NCBI RefSeq assembly: GCF_022637455.1
Contig: NZ_CP093341.1
Span: 2,852,001 to 2,916,000 of the forward strand
Origin: Lysobacter sp. S4-A87
GTDB lineage: Bacteria > Pseudomonadota > Gammaproteobacteria > Xanthomonadales > Xanthomonadaceae
DNA length: 64,000 bases
Reading direction: 5' to 3'
Part shown: piece after piece, positions 35,166 to 45,608 of the stretch
How positions within the stretch are numbered: position 1 is the first letter of the stretch
Layout: each line of letters opens with the position of its first letter
Notes under the pieces: model-generated
Seen by the model: only the letters and a program-made list of their open reading frames with translations
The model's database searches: none
Told to the model about the DNA's origin: nothing
Position numbers and translations under genes: made by a program

Positions 35166-37109
35166 ATGCGTTATTCGATCCTTTCGCTCTGCCTCGTTGC
35201 CGCCCTTGCCGCCGGTTGCTCGCGCGAAGCCGCGTCGCCGGCCGACACCGCTTCGAAGGAGGCCGCCACCATGGCCGCTGCCGACCAGAAGTCCGCCGCC
35301 GTCGTCGACGAGTTCTCCTACGCGCAGCCGTCCAAGGTCCGCATCAACGACCTCGCCCTGATGCTCAACGTCGACTTCGACAAGAAGGAACTCGGCGGCA
35401 GCGCGACCTACACGCTGGACTGGACCGATCCGAAGGCGACCCAGCTGGTGCTGGATTCGCGCGACATCACCGTGGAGAAGATCGTCGGCGAGCGCGCCGA
35501 CGGCAAGTGGGACGACCTGACCTGGAAGGTCGGCGACAAGGACAAGATCCTCGGCAACAAGCTCGTCATCGACGCACCGGCGCGCAACAAGCGCATCCGC
35601 GTGACCTACCACACCTCGCCCGACGCGTCGGGCCTGCAGTGGCTGACGCCGGCGATGACCGAAGGCAAGAAGACGCCCTTCATGTTCAGCCAGTCGCAGC
35701 AGATCCACGCGCGTTCGTGGGTGCCGCTGCAGGACACGCCGCAGGTGCGCTTCACCTACACCGCGCACGTGACCTCGCCCAAGGACGCGATGGTGCTGAT
35801 GAGCGCCGATAACGATCCCAAGGCGGTGCGTGACGGCGACTACACCTTCGCCATGCCGCAGAAGATCCCGTCGTACCTGCTGGCGATCGCCGCCGGCGAC
35901 CTCGTGTTCAAGCCGATCAGCGGCCGCGCCGGCGTCTGGGCGGAACCGGCGATGGTGGGCAAGGCGGCCAAGGAGTTCGACGACACCGAGAAGATGATGC
36001 AGACGGCCGAGCGCCTGTACGGCCCGTACCGCTGGGAGCGTTACGACATCCTCGTGCTGCCGCCGTCGTTCCCGTACGGCGGCATGGAAAACCCGCGCAT
36101 GACCTTCGCCACGCCGACCGTGATCGTCGGCGACAAGTCGCTGGTGTCGCTGGTCGCGCACGAACTGGCGCACAGCTGGTCGGGCAACCTGGTGACGTTC
36201 TCCACGCCCAAGGACAGCTGGCTCAACGAAGGCTTCACCAGCTACGTCGAGAACCGCATCGTCGAGGACCTGTACGGCAAGGAAGCGGCCGACATGGAGA
36301 AGGTGATCTCGCGCAACGAGCTCGCCGCCGAGTACAAGGAAATCGATCCGAAGCTGCAGGTGCTGGCACAGCGGCCGGGCACGGTGTCCAACCCGGACGA
36401 TTCCAGCAGTTCGACCGTGTACACCAAGGGCGCCTGGTTCCTGCAGTTCCTCGAGGAGCGTTACGGTCGCGAGGCGTTCGATCCGTTCCTGAAGGGCTAC
36501 TTCGACCATTTCGCCTTCCAGAGCATCCCGACCACCACGTTCATCGAGTACGCCAAGGCCAACCTGCTCGCCAAGTACCCGGGCAAGGTCAGCGAAGCCG
36601 AGCTGGACGAGTGGATCTACCAGCCGGGCGTGCCGGCCGATGCGCCGAAGACGGTGTCGCCGCGCTTCGATGCGGTCGATGCCGCGCGCAAGGCCTGGCT
36701 CGACGCCGGCACGCTGCCGGCCAAGGACGCGACCGCGAAGTGGAGCACGCAGGAGTGGGTGCACTTCATCGACGGCATGCCGCAGACGCTCACGCCCGAA
36801 CAGCTGGCCGCGCTCGACGGCGCCTACCGCTTCACCGGCACGCCGAATGGCGAGATCGCCCAGCGCTGGTATCCGCTCGCCGTGCGCAGCGGCTACACGC
36901 AGGCCAATGACGCCATCGCCGCGTTCCTGGAGCGGATCGGCCGTCGCAAGCTGATCATGCCGACCTACAACGAGCTGGTGAAAACGCCGGCAGGCCTGAA
37001 ACTGGCGCAGGACACCTTCGCCAAGGCGCGCCCGGGCTACCACCCGATCACCACCGAGTCGGTGGAGGCCGCGATCGCCAAGGCACAGCAGGCGACGGCG
37101 AAGCAGTAA
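35166..37109 (+). CDS. M1-family aminopeptidase (leukotriene A4 hydrolase-like), lipoprotein
   Basis: Zinc aminopeptidase (647 aa). The signal peptide ends LAAGC (Cys18), so it is a predicted lipoprotein in the periplasm or outer membrane. The exopeptidase motif is YGGMENPRMTF (about 303) and the zinc site HELAHSWSGN with Glu about 19 residues later (WLNEGFTSYVE). A C-terminal helical domain of the LTA4-hydrolase type starts near residue 510. ATG 35166 is chosen at the lipoprotein signal; a long upstream frame is non-homologous. It probably trims peptides for uptake, like the S9 peptidases upstream. Confidence 0.93.
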   Translation: MRYSILSLCLVAALAAGCSREAASPADTASKEAATMAAADQKSAAVVDEFSYAQPSKVRINDLALMLNVDFDKKELGGSATYTLDWTDPKATQLVLDSRDITVEKIVGERADGKWDDLTWKVGDKDKILGNKLVIDAPARNKRIRVTYHTSPDASGLQWLTPAMTEGKKTPFMFSQSQQIHARSWVPLQDTPQVRFTYTAHVTSPKDAMVLMSADNDPKAVRDGDYTFAMPQKIPSYLLAIAAGDLVFKPISGRAGVWAEPAMVGKAAKEFDDTEKMMQTAERLYGPYRWERYDILVLPPSFPYGGMENPRMTFATPTVIVGDKSLVSLVAHELAHSWSGNLVTFSTPKDSWLNEGFTSYVENRIVEDLYGKEAADMEKVISRNELAAEYKEIDPKLQVLAQRPGTVSNPDDSSSSTVYTKGAWFLQFLEERYGREAFDPFLKGYFDHFAFQSIPTTTFIEYAKANLLAKYPGKVSEAELDEWIYQPGVPADAPKTVSPRFDAVDAARKAWLDAGTLPAKDATAKWSTQEWVHFIDGMPQTLTPEQLAALDGAYRFTGTPNGEIAQRWYPLAVRSGYTQANDAIAAFLERIGRRKLIMPTYNELVKTPAGLKLAQDTFAKARPGYHPITTESVEAAIAKAQQATAKQ

Positions 37110-37118
37110 CGCACGGCT

Positions 37119-37142
37119 CCCTCCCCTGCGCGCAGGGGAGGG
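37119..37142. terminator. 12-bp perfect stem after the aminopeptidase gene
   Basis: CCCTCCCCTGCG followed immediately by its reverse complement. It belongs to the GC-rich CTCCCC repeat group (compare 39555). There is no T-run, so its role as terminator is uncertain. Confidence 0.45.
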
Positions 37143-37191
37143 CTGGCGAGGGGTGGCGCGACACCCCTCCCACCTCACCAAGGAATCCGCC

Positions 37192-38166
37192 GTGACCCAT
37201 CGCAGTCTCAGGCTCCTGGCGATCGCCATCCCGCTGATGCTGCTGCTGGTCGCCGCGATGGTGCTCTGGCGCGATCCTTATTCGGTGATACGCGCGGACT
37301 TCGCCCGCCAGCGCATGGCCGCGGGCCTGTCGCGCGAGAGTGTCCGCGTCGACGATCACCTCTGGGTCTACGCCTACAGCGACGATGCCCCGCGAGGCGC
37401 GCCGACGGTGGTGATGCTGCACGGCTTCACCGGCAGCAAGGAAAACTGGTACCCCGTCGCGCAACGCCTGCGCGGACGCTATCGCCTGCTGGTTCCGGAC
37501 CTGCCGGGCTGGGGCGAGAGCCAGCGCATCGGCGGCCGCGACTATGGCTTTGCCGCGCAGGCCGAGCGGGTCGACCATTTCATCAAGCAGGTGGCCGCCG
37601 ATCCGCGCGGCGTGGTGCTGCTCGGTCATTCGATGGGGGGCGGCATCGCTGCGGTCACCGCCGCGCGCCATCCGCGCGAGGTCGCGCGCGTGGGCCTGAT
37701 CGACGCCGCCGGCGTGCGCTTCGCCGACAACCGCTTCGGCGAGCAGGTGCTGGCCGGCAAGAATCCATTCGCGGTAGAGGACGAGGCATCGCTGCAGCGC
37801 TACCTCGATACCGTGTTCCACGATGCCAGGGCACGACCGTGGGCGCCGTGGCCGGCCAGCCGCATCTACATCAACCAGCGCCGCGGCGACGCGCAATTCG
37901 AGCAGCAGGTGCTCGCGCGCATCGGCCGCAGCGACGAGAGCTTCCTGCCGGGCAAGGCCGCTGCCGCGATCCGCCAGCCGGCGCTGCTGCTGTGGTGCCG
38001 CCAGGATGCGGTGATCGATCCCAGTGCGCTGGAGTTGTATGCGCGGCAGATTCCACAGGCCAGTCGCGTGCTGCTCGATGGCTGCGGCCACATGTCGCTG
38101 GTGGAACAACCGGAAAAGGTCGCGCAGGCGATCGAGACGCTGATCGAACGAGGACGGACGCAATGA
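37192..38166 (+). CDS. membrane-anchored alpha/beta hydrolase
   Basis: A 324-residue hydrolase with an N-terminal membrane helix (LLAIAIPLMLLLVAAMVLW, about 7-25) and the rest probably periplasmic. Motifs are LHGFTGSKENWYPVAQRL (oxyanion region), the nucleophile GHSMGGG (about 161), Asp in CRQDAVIDP and His in CGHMSLVEQP. GTG 37192 is chosen because AAGGA lies 7 bases upstream; the open frame begins 13 codons earlier at another GTG inside a repeat. Substrate is unknown; lipases and epoxide or ester hydrolases are the nearest types. The ATG of a lipoprotein gene overlaps its stop. Confidence 0.83.
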   Translation: MTHRSLRLLAIAIPLMLLLVAAMVLWRDPYSVIRADFARQRMAAGLSRESVRVDDHLWVYAYSDDAPRGAPTVVMLHGFTGSKENWYPVAQRLRGRYRLLVPDLPGWGESQRIGGRDYGFAAQAERVDHFIKQVAADPRGVVLLGHSMGGGIAAVTAARHPREVARVGLIDAAGVRFADNRFGEQVLAGKNPFAVEDEASLQRYLDTVFHDARARPWAPWPASRIYINQRRGDAQFEQQVLARIGRSDESFLPGKAAAAIRQPALLLWCRQDAVIDPSALELYARQIPQASRVLLDGCGHMSLVEQPEKVAQAIETLIERGRTQ

Positions 38167-38900
38167 ACGAACGCGGTATGAGCAGACTGGGCGGTGCAGT
38201 GATCATCGCCGCGACCCTGGCACTGGCCGCGTGCGGGCCGGCGCAGGATCCCAAAGCGGTGGAGGCGCAGCAGGCCGCTGCACGCGAGCAGGAGGCCGAT
38301 GCCATGGCCGACGCCTTCGAGGCCGAGTACGGCAAGCAGAACTGGGAACTGGCGCGTGCGCACGGCGACGTGCTGATGGCCAAGTACCCGGCCAGTGCCG
38401 CCGCGGCACGCATCGAGGAGCGCCACAAGCAGGTCAAGGACAAGGCGGAGAAGGCGCGCGAGCAACGTCGCGTGGCGGCGCTGTGGACCTACCAGACGCA
38501 GCCGGTGAAGGGTGGCGAGCAGTTGTCGGCGTCGATCTACGCCAAGGACTACGTCGACACCGATGGCAGCGGCGCGCGGCCGGTGCAGCTGATCTTCCGC
38601 GACCATCCCGATTGGGGCCGCAGCAGCTACCTGGTGCTGGAAGCCGGCGACTTCGACTGTTACGGCGGCTGCAAGGTCAAGCTGAAGATCGGCGACGCCG
38701 CGCCCAGGCCGGTGGCCGCGAGCCGGCCGAAGACCGACCAGGCGATCGCGATGTTCATCGAGGACGAGCGCGCGCTGTGGAAGACGGTGAAGGCGGCCAG
38801 GACGATCGCGATCGAGTTCCCGGTCAAGGCCGGCGGAACGCGCACGGCGGTGTTCGAAGTCGGCGGCCTGGACCCGTCAAGGCTGCCGAAGTGGAACTGA
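38163..38900 (+). CDS. predicted lipoprotein of unknown function
   Basis: A 245-residue protein. The signal peptide ends LALAAC (Cys24), giving a lipoprotein. It has an Ala/Glu/Lys-rich helical N-terminal half with possible coiled coil (about 35-105) and a mixed C-terminal half containing two Cys (DCYGGCKVKLKIG), which may form a disulphide. ATG 38163 overlaps the hydrolase stop as ATGA; an alternative ATG lies five codons later. I do not recognise a family. The coupling suggests it works with the hydrolase. Confidence 0.7.
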   Translation: MNERGMSRLGGAVIIAATLALAACGPAQDPKAVEAQQAAAREQEADAMADAFEAEYGKQNWELARAHGDVLMAKYPASAAAARIEERHKQVKDKAEKAREQRRVAALWTYQTQPVKGGEQLSASIYAKDYVDTDGSGARPVQLIFRDHPDWGRSSYLVLEAGDFDCYGGCKVKLKIGDAAPRPVAASRPKTDQAIAMFIEDERALWKTVKAARTIAIEFPVKAGGTRTAVFEVGGLDPSRLPKWN

Positions 38901-39079
38901 GCCGTCGCCAGGGCGGGTCGCGGTTAATGGCATCACCACGCCGCCTTTGCACGCCGGGAGTAAGCTCGGCCTGAGCGGGGTCTGAGCCCTGCCATTGCGG
39001 CGCGCTGCCGGATGCGCGCGCCGGTCCACCCAGCGGCACGGCCGTGACTGGAGCGCAGCCGAGCCAGGCGGAGGCCGCC

Positions 39080-39547
39080 ATGCTCTCACCACGCCTGCAC
39101 AATCTGCTCGACCAGGGGCATGCGCCCTACACCACGCTCAACCACCCGCGCACGATCACCGCGCACGACACCGCATCGATCGCACACATCGAGCCGGTGC
39201 ATTTCGCCAAGACGGTGATGATCAAGGCCGACGGGCGACTGGCGATGGTGGTGATGCCGTCGACCTACCGCGCCGATCTGTATCGCCTGGGCCTGGCCCT
39301 GGGCGGTGCGATGGTCGAGCTCGCCGAGGAAACCGAGTTCCGCGGTGCGTTCCCCGACTGCGAGCCCGGCGCGATGCCGCCATTCGGCCATCTCTACGGC
39401 ATGCCGGTGTATGTCGACTCGCGCCTGGCGCACCAGGACGAGATCGCGTTCAACGCCGGCAACCACACCGAAGTGGTGCGGATGACCTACAAGGAGTTCG
39501 AGCGCCTGGCGGCGCCCGAGCTGCTGTGGCTGGCGCACATGATGTGA
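39080..39547 (+). CDS. YbaK/EbsC-type aminoacyl-tRNA deacylase
   Basis: A 155-residue cytoplasmic protein with the YbaK/prolyl-tRNA-editing fold, which hydrolyses mischarged aminoacyl-tRNA. Supporting segments are AKTVMIKADGRLAMVVMPS (the conserved Lys loop), GAFPDCEPGAMPPFG, and VYVDSRLAHQDEIAFNAGNH. ATG 39080 is chosen because GGAGG lies 5 bases upstream and homology starts nearby. Which amino acid it edits is unknown. Confidence 0.85.
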   Translation: MLSPRLHNLLDQGHAPYTTLNHPRTITAHDTASIAHIEPVHFAKTVMIKADGRLAMVVMPSTYRADLYRLGLALGGAMVELAEETEFRGAFPDCEPGAMPPFGHLYGMPVYVDSRLAHQDEIAFNAGNHTEVVRMTYKEFERLAAPELLWLAHMM

Positions 39548-39554
39548 GTTGCTT

Positions 39555-39576
39555 CCTCCCCTGCGTGCAGGGGAGG
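39555..39576. terminator. hairpin between convergent genes
   Basis: CCTCCCCTGC-GT-GCAGGGGAGG (39555-39576), of the same group as 37119-37142. It lies between the convergent YbaK-like and PfkB genes and may stop both transcripts. Confidence 0.5.
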
Positions 39577-39583
39577 GCAAGGA

Positions 39584-40516
39584 TCAGAGCGAGTAGCCGA
39601 ACTGCTGCTTGAACTGTTCGTTGAACTCGTCGTAGTCGAAGCGCTGGTTCTGCGTGCCCGGATGCTCGACCTTGAGCGCGCCCATCAGGTTGCCCATGCG
39701 GCCGATGGTGAGCCAGTCGTAGCCCTTCTCGATGCCGAAGATCAGGCCGGCGCGGAATGCATCGCCGCAGCCGGTCGGATCGGTGACGCGGCGCTCGTGC
39801 GCCGGCGGGATGTCGAAGGTCTTCTCCGGCGTGTGGATCTGCGAACCGTGCGGACCGCGCGTGGTGATGTACGCCTTGACGCGCTTGACGATGTCGTTCT
39901 CGCTCCAGCCGGTGCGTTCCTGCAGCAGGTTGGACTCGTAGTCGTTGACGGTGACGTAGTCGGCCTGCTCGATGAAGTGGCGCAGCTCTTCGCCGTTGAA
40001 CAGCGGCATCGCCTGGCCCGGATCGAAGATGAAGGGAATGCCCAGCTCGGCGAACTCGGTGGCGTTCTGCAGCATGCCTTCGCGGCCGTCGGGGCTGACG
40101 ATGCCGAAGCTCACGCCCTTCACGTCGCGCACGTGGTTTTCGTAGCTGCGCATCATCGCGCCCGGATGGAAGGCGGTGATCTGGTTGTTGTCGTGGTCGG
40201 TGGTGATGAAGGCCTGCGGCGTGAACAGCTCCTCGATCTCCTTCACCTGCGACAGGTTGATTCCCTGCTGCTCGAAGTGCTCGCGGTACGGACCGAAGTC
40301 CTGGCCGACGGTGGCCATCGGGATCGGGTCGCCGCCGAGCAGCTTGAGGTTGTAGGCGATGTTGCCGGCGCAGCCGCCGAACTCGCGGCGCATGCGCGGC
40401 ACCAGGAACGACACGTTCAGGATGTGGACCTTGTCCGGCAGGATGTGGTTCTTGAACTGGTCGGGAAACACCATGATGGTGTCGTAGGCCAGAGAGCCGC
40501 AGATCAGCGCAGACAT
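39584..40516 (-). CDS. PfkB-family sugar/nucleoside kinase (adenosine kinase-like)
   Basis: A 310-residue ribokinase-fold kinase. The N-terminal LICGSLAYDTIMVFPDQFKN, the FGGCAGNIAYNLKLLGG substrate-binding loop and the catalytic DPTGCGDAFRAGL (anion hole and Asp base) are clear. Its sequence follows bacterial adenosine-kinase-like PfkB proteins more than fructokinases, but the substrate is not certain. ATG 40516 is the first supported start. It is divergent from mreB, sharing a 292-base intergenic region. Confidence 0.87.
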   Translation of the reverse strand: MSALICGSLAYDTIMVFPDQFKNHILPDKVHILNVSFLVPRMRREFGGCAGNIAYNLKLLGGDPIPMATVGQDFGPYREHFEQQGINLSQVKEIEELFTPQAFITTDHDNNQITAFHPGAMMRSYENHVRDVKGVSFGIVSPDGREGMLQNATEFAELGIPFIFDPGQAMPLFNGEELRHFIEQADYVTVNDYESNLLQERTGWSENDIVKRVKAYITTRGPHGSQIHTPEKTFDIPPAHERRVTDPTGCGDAFRAGLIFGIEKGYDWLTIGRMGNLMGALKVEHPGTQNQRFDYDEFNEQFKQQFGYSL

Positions 40517-40541
40517 CGTCGATACCCCAAAAAGAAAATAG

Positions 40542-41853
<1,312 letters not shown>

Positions 41854-42034
41854 GCGCGGTGCGCATGGGGAAGTAAACGAGGCCGGATGGCAGCCATTGG
41901 CGCAGCATCCGGCCCGTCCATATCCGGTTTCGTGAATTTCAGGTTTCTTGACCGATTCTCGCCCAGGGGCATGCGGGAAACGGGTAAAACAGTGCTCCAC
42001 CCTCCCATTCCCACTCTGCCGACCCTGCCCTCCT

Positions 42035-43090
42035 GTGCCTTCCTACGCCGGTCCTCCCACCGCTGCCCGCACGGGTGATGTCGCCGGTACGTTGAAGCTG
42101 CTGGCTTACCTGGCGCTGTCGGTGATGCTGATCATGCTCGACCACCGCGGCGGCTGGCTGAGCCAGGCGCGGCGCCAGGTCACGCTGATGGTGCAGCCGC
42201 TGTGGATGGTCGCCGGCTGGCCGGGGCGCATGGTCGAACGCATCAGCGACGATGCCGGCACGCTGACCCGGCTGACCTCCGAAAACCGTCGCCTGCGCAA
42301 CGATCTGATGCTGAACCAGGCACGGATGGCGCGCCTGCAGACGCTGGCGGCCGACAATGCACGCTTGCGCGGCCTGCTCGACGCCGCCGATCGAGGCAAG
42401 CTGGACGTGGTGCTGTCGCCGGTGCTCGACATCGACTTGGATCCGACCCGCCAGCGCCTCGTTCTCGATGCCGGTACCCGCGACGGCGTCCAGGTCGGAC
42501 AGAGCGTGATCGACGCAGGCGGCCTGCTTGGGCAGATCATTGCGGTTACGCCGATGTACGCCAACGTGCTGCTGCTGACCGATCCCTCGCATGCCGTCCC
42601 GGTGGCGGTGGCGCGCAACGGCGTGCGCCTGGTGGTCTACGGCGAGGGCCGCAGCGACCTGCTGCGCGTGCCGAGCGTGCCGCTTTCGAGCGACATCAAG
42701 GTCGGCGACGTGCTGGTGACCTCGGGCCTGGGCGGGCGTTTCGCGCCGGGGTTCCCGGTCGGCACCATCGCCTCGCTGCGTCCCGACGACAGCCGCGCCT
42801 TCCTGATCGGTGAAGTCACTCCCGCCGCGCAGCTCGACCGCGGCCGCGAAGTGCTGGTGCTGCTTAGCCAGCCGAGCCCGCTGCCCGGCGCGACCGCGTT
42901 CAATGCCACGACCGCGCCGGCCAGTGCCGCCATCGCGATCGGGCAGGGCACTGCCGCCGTGCCGACGACGGCACCCGCGCAGAAGCCCGGCGCAACGGCG
43001 ATACCGCCGGCGGCGGCGGCCAAACCGATTGCACCGGCAGCGACCACGCCGCCAAAACCGCAACCCGCCCCGACGGAGCCGCGCCGATGA
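42035..43090 (+). CDS. mreC: rod-shape protein MreC
   Basis: Bitopic inner-membrane scaffold (351 aa from the chosen start) linking MreB to PBP2/RodA. One helix (LKLLAYLALSVMLIMLDHRG, about 17-36) is followed by a coiled coil (about 65-110) and the beta-rich MreC domain (LVLDAGTRDGVQVGQSVID, then GLGGRFAPGFPVGTI). The C-terminal 70 residues are a low-complexity Ala/Pro/Thr tail. The start is uncertain: GTG 42035 fits the family; a TTG at 41948 is also in frame. It overlaps mreD by four bases. Confidence 0.92.
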   Translation: MPSYAGPPTAARTGDVAGTLKLLAYLALSVMLIMLDHRGGWLSQARRQVTLMVQPLWMVAGWPGRMVERISDDAGTLTRLTSENRRLRNDLMLNQARMARLQTLAADNARLRGLLDAADRGKLDVVLSPVLDIDLDPTRQRLVLDAGTRDGVQVGQSVIDAGGLLGQIIAVTPMYANVLLLTDPSHAVPVAVARNGVRLVVYGEGRSDLLRVPSVPLSSDIKVGDVLVTSGLGGRFAPGFPVGTIASLRPDDSRAFLIGEVTPAAQLDRGREVLVLLSQPSPLPGATAFNATTAPASAAIAIGQGTAAVPTTAPAQKPGATAIPPAAAAKPIAPAATTPPKPQPAPTEPRR

Positions 43091-43572
43091 CCCGCGTCCG
43101 TCCGCAATGGGTGCTGCCGCTGAGCCTGGTCATGGCGCTGTTCCTGGGCCTGCTGCCGCTGCCGCCGACGCTGCAGCCGTTGCGCCCGTACTGGCTGGCG
43201 CTGGTGCTGGCCTATTGGGTGATCGAAGACCCCGACCATATCGGCCTGGGCGTCGCTTTCCTCGTCGGCCTGGCCGGTGACCTGGTCTACGGCAGCCTGT
43301 TCGGCGAGCAGGCGCTGCGGCTGGTGGTGATGGCGTACATCCTGCAGCGCTTCCGCGCGCGCCTGCGCTTCTTCCCGATGTCGCAACAGGCCCTGGCCAT
43401 CGGCGGCCTGCTGCTCAACGACCGCATCGTCACCGCCGCGATCCATATAGCAGTGGGCGAGCCGACGCTGCCGGCCTCGTTCTGGCTGGCGCCGCTGGCG
43501 GGCATGCTGCTGTGGCCGCTGCTGTTCGTGGGCCTGGACTCGCTGCGACTGGGCCGCTGGCGGGGGCGTTGA
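43087..43572 (+). CDS. mreD: rod-shape protein MreD
   Basis: A 161-residue inner-membrane protein (about five helices) of the elongation complex. The opening LPLSLVMALFLGLLPLPPTL, the central EDPDHIGLGVAFLVGLAGDL and VYGSLFGEQALRLVVMAYIL follow MreD. Its ATG overlaps the mreC stop (ATGA). The following mrdA starts two bases after its stop, so mreC-mreD-mrdA-rodA form one tightly coupled unit. Confidence 0.92.
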   Translation: MTRVRPQWVLPLSLVMALFLGLLPLPPTLQPLRPYWLALVLAYWVIEDPDHIGLGVAFLVGLAGDLVYGSLFGEQALRLVVMAYILQRFRARLRFFPMSQQALAIGGLLLNDRIVTAAIHIAVGEPTLPASFWLAPLAGMLLWPLLFVGLDSLRLGRWRGR

Positions 43573-43574
43573 CG

Positions 43575-45608
43575 ATGGGTCCGCGTCGTCGCGTCCTCAA
43601 GAACGCCGCAGCCGAAGCCAACCAGTTCCGTCTGCGCTCCGCGATCGCCTTCACCTGCGTGTTGCTGGCGCTGGCCGGGCTCGGGCTGTGGTACTTCCGC
43701 CTGCAGGTCTGGCAGCACGCCGATTACGCCACGCGTTCGGAAGCCAACCGCATCAAGCTGCGGCCGGTGGTGCCGGGGCGCGGGCTGATCCTGGACCGCA
43801 AGGGCCGGGTGCTGGCCGACAACGTGCCGGCGTACCGCATCGAAGTGACGCCGTTCGAGGCCGGCAAGACCGAGACCTGGCTGCCGGAGCTGGCCAAGGT
43901 CATCGCACTGACCCCCGAGGACATCGCCCGCTTCGAAGACGAGCGCCGCGCCACCCGGGGTTTCAAGCCGATCACCCTGAAGCTGCGCGTCACCGAGGAA
44001 GAGGCCGCGCGCTTCGCCGTCGACCGCTGGCGCTATCCGGGCATCGACCTGGTGTCGTACCTCAATCGTCGCTACCCCTATGGCGACCTGTTCTCGCACG
44101 TGATCGGCTACGTGGCGCGCATCGACGCCGACGACCTCAAGGCGCTCGGCGAGGGCGGCGCAGCGCTGACCCACATCGGCAAGACCGGCCTGGAGCGCTA
44201 TTACGAGGAAGCGCTGCGCGGCAAGGTCGGCTACGAGCAGATCGAGACCAACGTCGACGGCCGGCCGATGCGCCAGGTCGGCCACGTCCCGGCCACGCCC
44301 GGCGCCGACCTGCGCCTGAGCGTCGACATGGACCTGCAACAGGCCATGGTCACCGCTTTCGGCGACATGGACGGTTCGGCCGTGGCGCTGGACCCGCGCA
44401 CCGGCGAAGTGCTGGGCATGGTCAGCCTGCCCGGCTACGACCCCAACCTGTTCGTCAACGGCATCTCCAACGTCGACTACCGCTCGCTGATGGACAACCC
44501 GTCGCGGCCGATGTTCAACCGCAACGTGCTCGGCGGCGGCCCGCCGGGTTCGACGGTGAAGCCGCTGATCGCGCTGGCAGGCCTCGACAGCGGTCTGCGC
44601 CGCCCGGAAGACAAGGTGTTCTCGACCGGCACGTTCTACATCCCCGGCCAGCGCCGCGGCTGGCGCGACGCCCACGGTGGCGCCGGCTGGACCGACCTGC
44701 GCAAATCGATCGCCGCGTCGGTGAACTTCTACTACTACAAGCTCGCCTACGACATGGGCATCGAGCGCTTCGACCAGTACATGCGCAAGTATGGATTCGG
44801 CGAACCGACCGGTATCGACCTGCTCGGCGAGAAGTCCGGCGTGGTGCCGTCGCCGGACTGGAAGCGCACGCGCAGCAAGGAACCGTGGTACGCCGGCGAA
44901 ACCGTCAACGCCGGCATCGGCCAGGGTTACTGGGTCGCGACCGTGCTGCAGCTGGCGCGCGGCACCGCGGCCATCGCCAATGGCGGCAACCTGGTCCGTC
45001 CGCACCTGGTGGCGGATCGTCGCGACGGTTATCTGGCGCCGTGGACGCCCCTGCAGCAGCCGACGCCGCCGCGCATCACCGACAACGCCAGCAACCTGCG
45101 CGCGGTGCAGGAAGGGATGATGGCGACCATGGGCCCGGGTGGCACCGGCCGCGCCATGGCCGTCGGTGCGCCGTATCTGATGGCCGGCAAGACCGGCACC
45201 GCGCAGAAGATCAGCCGCAAGGGCAACATCAGCTTCGACCCGCATTCGTTGCCGTACAACCTGCGCCACCAGGCGCTGTTCGTCGGCTACGCGCCGGCCG
45301 ACAACCCGACGATCGTCGTGGCGATCTCTGTCGAGCACGGCGGTTTCGGCGGCAGCACCGCCGCGCCGATCGCGCGCAAGATCTTCGATGCCTGGCTGCT
45401 GGGCAAGATGCCCGAGCCGGTGCCGAGCGACCCGAAGTACGTGCGTCCGCCGCAGCCGGTGGCCGCGCTGCCGGCGGAAGTCGTCGGCGCGACGGCAGCA
45501 GCGCCGCCGGCAGCCGTCGCGCCTGCGGGCGCGGTGCAGGTCGCGGTGCCGCCAGCTTCCACCTCCGCAAACGCCAAGAGCACCCGGGACGCAGGTCCGA
45601 TCCGATGA
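43575..45608 (+). CDS. mrdA: penicillin-binding protein 2 (elongation transpeptidase)
   Basis: Peptidoglycan DD-transpeptidase (677 aa) of the elongation machinery. It has an N-terminal membrane helix (about 22-43), the PBP dimerisation region (RPVVPGRGLILDRKGRVLAD) and the transpeptidase domain with Ser326 in GSTVKPL, SVN (about 382) and KTG in AGKTGTAQ (about 538). The last 70 residues form an Ala/Pro/Val-rich tail beyond the usual end. It is coupled to rodA by a four-base overlap. Confidence 0.96.
   Translation: MGPRRRVLKNAAAEANQFRLRSAIAFTCVLLALAGLGLWYFRLQVWQHADYATRSEANRIKLRPVVPGRGLILDRKGRVLADNVPAYRIEVTPFEAGKTETWLPELAKVIALTPEDIARFEDERRATRGFKPITLKLRVTEEEAARFAVDRWRYPGIDLVSYLNRRYPYGDLFSHVIGYVARIDADDLKALGEGGAALTHIGKTGLERYYEEALRGKVGYEQIETNVDGRPMRQVGHVPATPGADLRLSVDMDLQQAMVTAFGDMDGSAVALDPRTGEVLGMVSLPGYDPNLFVNGISNVDYRSLMDNPSRPMFNRNVLGGGPPGSTVKPLIALAGLDSGLRRPEDKVFSTGTFYIPGQRRGWRDAHGGAGWTDLRKSIAASVNFYYYKLAYDMGIERFDQYMRKYGFGEPTGIDLLGEKSGVVPSPDWKRTRSKEPWYAGETVNAGIGQGYWVATVLQLARGTAAIANGGNLVRPHLVADRRDGYLAPWTPLQQPTPPRITDNASNLRAVQEGMMATMGPGGTGRAMAVGAPYLMAGKTGTAQKISRKGNISFDPHSLPYNLRHQALFVGYAPADNPTIVVAISVEHGGFGGSTAAPIARKIFDAWLLGKMPEPVPSDPKYVRPPQPVAALPAEVVGATAAAPPAAVAPAGAVQVAVPPASTSANAKSTRDAGPIR

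Noticed and set aside
43688-45604. N-terminal extension of rodA across mrdA
   Set aside because: The frame is open by chance; RodA starts at 45605 with the coupling overlap, and the upstream part resembles no protein.
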